Below are positions 62,074 through 64,000 of a stretch of 64,000 bases of DNA, one piece after another. The stretch comes from CAZQVA01 sp964596685 (lineage in GTDB: Bacteria > Chlamydiota > Chlamydiia > Chlamydiales > VFKH01): the NCBI GenBank assembly GCA_964596685.1, contig CAZQVA010000001.1, positions 1 through 64,000 of the forward strand, read 5' to 3'. Numbering within the stretch: the stretch's first letter is position 1; every line of letters begins with the position of its first letter. Position numbers and translations under genes: made by a program. Below the pieces are notes generated by a model. It was not told the DNA's origin. It saw nothing but the letters and a program-made list of their open reading frames with translations, and did no database searches.

Positions 62074-62623
62074 ATTCATTCGTGCGTGTATCAAATCGCA
62101 CAATTTCCTTTTCATCAATAAAGATTGGGACTTGGACCTTTGCTCCAGTACTTAAAACAGCAGCTTTCATTACGCGACCTGTTGTGTCACCACGAATACC
62201 TGGGGCAGTTTCAGCCACTTCTAACTCCATAAAAGTGGGTGGCTCCAAAGTAATCGGTTGCCCATTGTAAAAAATCACTGTGTAGAGTTCATCCTCTTTC
62301 AACCACTGCTTATTGTCTCCAATGGCTTCATTGGCAACTGTAACCTGTTCGAAAGTAGATTCATCCATAAGGACAGCACCATCAGCTTCAACATAGAGCA
62401 AACGCATACTTAACTCTTGTACATCAGACAAGTCAACTTTTTCACCGGATTTAAAAGTTCTCTCAATAACACGCTGTGTCATAAGATGCTTTAAACGTAC
62501 TCGGTTAAATGGTTGTCCCTTACCTGGTTTGCAAAATTCATTTGTAACAATTGTGTAAGGCTGTCCATCAACCTCTATCTTTGCACCAATCTTAAATTCG
62601 TTTGTGCTGATTTGCTGAGCCAT
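62051..62623 (-). CDS. efp: Elongation factor P
   Basis: The product is 190 residues from MAQQISTNEFK; an in-frame ATG seven codons earlier is less family-like. Domain I carries the modified lysine in the loop CKPGKGQPFNRV (Lys35). Domains II and III are complete (GIRGDTTGRVMKAAVLSTGA). EF-P relieves stalling at polyproline; lysylation by the co-transcribed EpmA matches the lysine and the PGKG loop. The 3' end overlaps epmA by 23 bases. Confidence 0.96.
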   Translation of the reverse strand: MAQQISTNEFKIGAKIEVDGQPYTIVTNEFCKPGKGQPFNRVRLKHLMTQRVIERTFKSGEKVDLSDVQELSMRLLYVEADGAVLMDESTFEQVTVANEAIGDNKQWLKEDELYTVIFYNGQPITLEPPTFMELEVAETAPGIRGDTTGRVMKAAVLSTGAKVQVPIFIDEKEIVRFDTRTNEYVGRVNK

Positions 62624-62661
62624 TGAAATTCCTTTGCAGTTCATGAGCCTAGTTACTCGAC

Positions 62662-62755
62662 ATTAGATTTTGTCTAAAGTCCAGTAGTTAGATTTATTTC
62701 AAACTTATCTTTTGTTTTTTCCATCAAAAGATAATGTCGAAAGAAGTCTATTAGA
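62662..62755. repeat. Composite repeat: P2 half-motif plus TTCGAAA palindrome
   Basis: ATTTTGTCTAAAGTCCAGTA is followed by an imperfect hairpin whose arms are CTTATCTTTTG and CAAAAGATAATGTCGAAAGA. It fills most of the 228-base gap between efp and the porin gene; no gene is seen there. AT-rich sequence upstream of the porin ATG may hold its promoter. Confidence 0.65.
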
Positions 62756-62851
62756 GATGCCGGCTAGATTCTAACTGAAATTGATGAAAAAAAGCTCGCA
62801 ATTTTCTCTTCATTTAGCTAGTGTCGAAGCACAAATTTACAAGGTTTGGTT

Positions 62852-63742
62852 ATGAAATATGTTACTCGCCTAATACCAGGTCTGGCACTTGGTCTAGCAC
62901 TATCCGGCTCACTACTGTCAACTACTCCCCTTTCTGCAATCGCACCACGCAACCTCGCTGAAATATTTGCCGGCGTACGCCAAGATAAAATCGTGCTCAA
63001 TTTAAGCGCCCTTAACGATGCAAGTGAACCCGTCACAGCCTCTTACACCAACAACAAGTTGCGCATGTGGGAAGGGGGAGTGCGTTTGACATGGGCACCT
63101 GATTGCCAATGGTGGATCCGCGCTACCGCTGACTATGCAAAAATTACTAGCGGCAATGCGATTTTTAATGAATTGCCTACCCTCGATACAGGACTAACAG
63201 TTACAGGTAAAGAAACTGGTCAAGCATATGATGGAAGTATCGGCTTTGGCTACCTCTTTGAATTGACCTGCAATTTTGGTGTTTCACCTTCTTTTTCTTG
63301 GGTTGGACACCGTCAACAAATTTATACCAATGATACTTTTATCGGCAGTACACCTACAGGCTACCGAAAAGTTACTGCGATGTGGGGAGGGCCATCTTTA
63401 GGCTTAGATCTAATCTATGAGTGCAATTGTTGGTATTTCGAAGCTGGTTACGCAGCGCAATTAAATTATTGCCGTCAACGCATTAATGCACCTAGTTCTA
63501 GTATTACTGATATCAGCGCACATACAAAATACAACTATGGAAGTCTTGTTCATCTAAGAGCGCAATGGCAGATGACCAGATGCCTGACTCTTGCCCTTCA
63601 GGCCGATTATGAATTTGTTTCAGGTTCAAATAGTGGCACAGTATGGCCTGATGCTGTGACTGATGTCTATAGCAACGCCGCTGTGACTAAAACTGAGTGG
63701 CAATCTGGAACGCTATCCTTATCATTAGGATATTTGTTCTAG
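62852..63742 (+). CDS. MOMP-like outer-membrane beta-barrel protein
   Basis: The product is 296 residues from the ATG with AAGG upstream; a TTG two codons earlier is possible. It has a signal peptide ending near LSAIA. The mature part alternates aromatic and small residues (WIRATADYAKITSGNAIF, YDGSIGFGYLFELTCNFGV, YFEAGYAAQLNYCRQR) and ends in a terminal Phe (LSLGYLF). About seven cysteines in strands or loops could join the disulfide-linked envelope. It resembles the MOMP-like families expanded in environmental chlamydiae; it is shorter than MOMP. Confidence 0.75.
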   Translation: MKYVTRLIPGLALGLALSGSLLSTTPLSAIAPRNLAEIFAGVRQDKIVLNLSALNDASEPVTASYTNNKLRMWEGGVRLTWAPDCQWWIRATADYAKITSGNAIFNELPTLDTGLTVTGKETGQAYDGSIGFGYLFELTCNFGVSPSFSWVGHRQQIYTNDTFIGSTPTGYRKVTAMWGGPSLGLDLIYECNCWYFEAGYAAQLNYCRQRINAPSSSITDISAHTKYNYGSLVHLRAQWQMTRCLTLALQADYEFVSGSNSGTVWPDAVTDVYSNAAVTKTEWQSGTLSLSLGYLF

Positions 63743-63835
63743 AAAAATTTAGACATTTACATCAGAATGAGAGTTGAACTCACGTTTGAATAGACTTCCC
63801 GCAAAAGAAGTTTTATGTAAGGTACCAGGTCGCTT

Positions 63836-64000
63836 ATGCGCAGTCAAATCTTTCAACTCTCTTATCAGGCCCTCCTGATCATCCTATTACTTTCAGGCCC
63901 CCCTGTGCTCATCAGTATGTTGATGGGATTGCTGGTAGCTGTCTTTCAAGCCGCAACACAAATTCAAGAACAGACCGTTTCATTTGTTGTCAAACTAGTC
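63836..64000 (+). CDS. sctS: Type III secretion export apparatus protein SctS (3' end outside the window)
   Basis: The first 55 codons are present. The sequence MRSQIFQLSYQALLIILLLS followed by GPPVLISMLMGLLVAVFQAA and TQIQEQTVSFVVKL is the SctS/FliQ family (two membrane hairpin). Flagellar FliQ is unlikely because no other flagellar export genes are seen. The preceding gene is a porin, not sctR, so the usual sctR-sctS-sctT order is broken at the left. The start has AAGG about 15 bases upstream and GGT nearer; the ribosome-binding site is weak. Confidence 0.9.
   Translation, partial: MRSQIFQLSYQALLIILLLSGPPVLISMLMGLLVAVFQAATQIQEQTVSFVVKLV

Overview
The window is a chromosomal segment of a member of the phylum Chlamydiae, most likely an environmental (Parachlamydiales-type) lineage. 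The clearest markers are a full-length cysteine-rich OmcB, an FtsH of about 913 residues, a chlamydial-type FabI, an rsbW/D-Ala-D-Ala carboxypeptidase pair, a CdaA/YbbR pair, a type II secretin and, at the right edge, the type III export protein SctS. Features not typical of animal-pathogenic Chlamydia (GDP-mannose synthesis, a HicAB module, many dispersed palindromic repeats, a MOMP-like small porin, candidate BTB and ankyrin effectors) point to an amoeba-associated relative. The species cannot be named from the sequence alone.

Layout. Positions 1-5.5 kb: a pseudo-receiver protein and a TPR/beta-barrel protein on the minus strand, facing a membrane HEAT-like protein, ligA and a histidine phosphatase on the plus strand. 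5.5-10 kb: a MITE, the rplM-rpsI operon, a cysteine-cluster protein and a candidate BTB effector. 10-13.8 kb: a translation operon bracketed by tRNAs (tRNA-Val, a degenerate ThrRS-like protein, infC, rpmI, rplT, pheS, tRNA-Ser). 13.8-16.6 kb: paired palindromes, HicAB, an ankyrin-like protein and a secreted protein. 16.5-21.7 kb: a compact minus-strand run of two CNNM/CBS proteins, a DivIC-like protein, SpoIID and RuvB. 21.7-27.3 kb: an HD-domain protein, the SRP RNA, a second MITE copy and a 1162-residue helical protein. 27.3-34.4 kb: heptosyltransferase, RluA-type synthase, FabI, ValRS and ManC. 34.5-42.6 kb: TrmB, a third MITE copy with clear target duplication, NlpC/P60, a YgjP-like protein, Pgi and a SNF2 helicase. 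42.8-64 kb: envelope genes (omcB, ftsH, rodA, lptE-like, carboxypeptidase, surA-like, gspD, yajC, a porin) mixed with RNA-modification genes, CdaA/CdaR, the EF-P/EpmA pair and sctS.

The genes form mostly short operons with overlapping stops and starts. Envelope and peptidoglycan remodelling is a strong theme: SpoIID, RodA, carboxypeptidase, NlpC/P60 and DivIC, together with LptE-like, SurA-like, OmcB, YajC and GspD.

The most unusual content is of two kinds. First, a threonyl-tRNA synthetase homologue that has lost its catalytic core sits in the conserved thrS-infC-rpmI-rplT-pheS position. Second, there is a rich set of non-coding mobile palindromes. These comprise a roughly 300 bp MITE with 20 bp terminal inverted repeats and 8-9 bp target duplications, and at least three families of 157-182 bp near-perfect palindromes whose ends provide start codons, stop codons or altered 5' ends to neighbouring genes.
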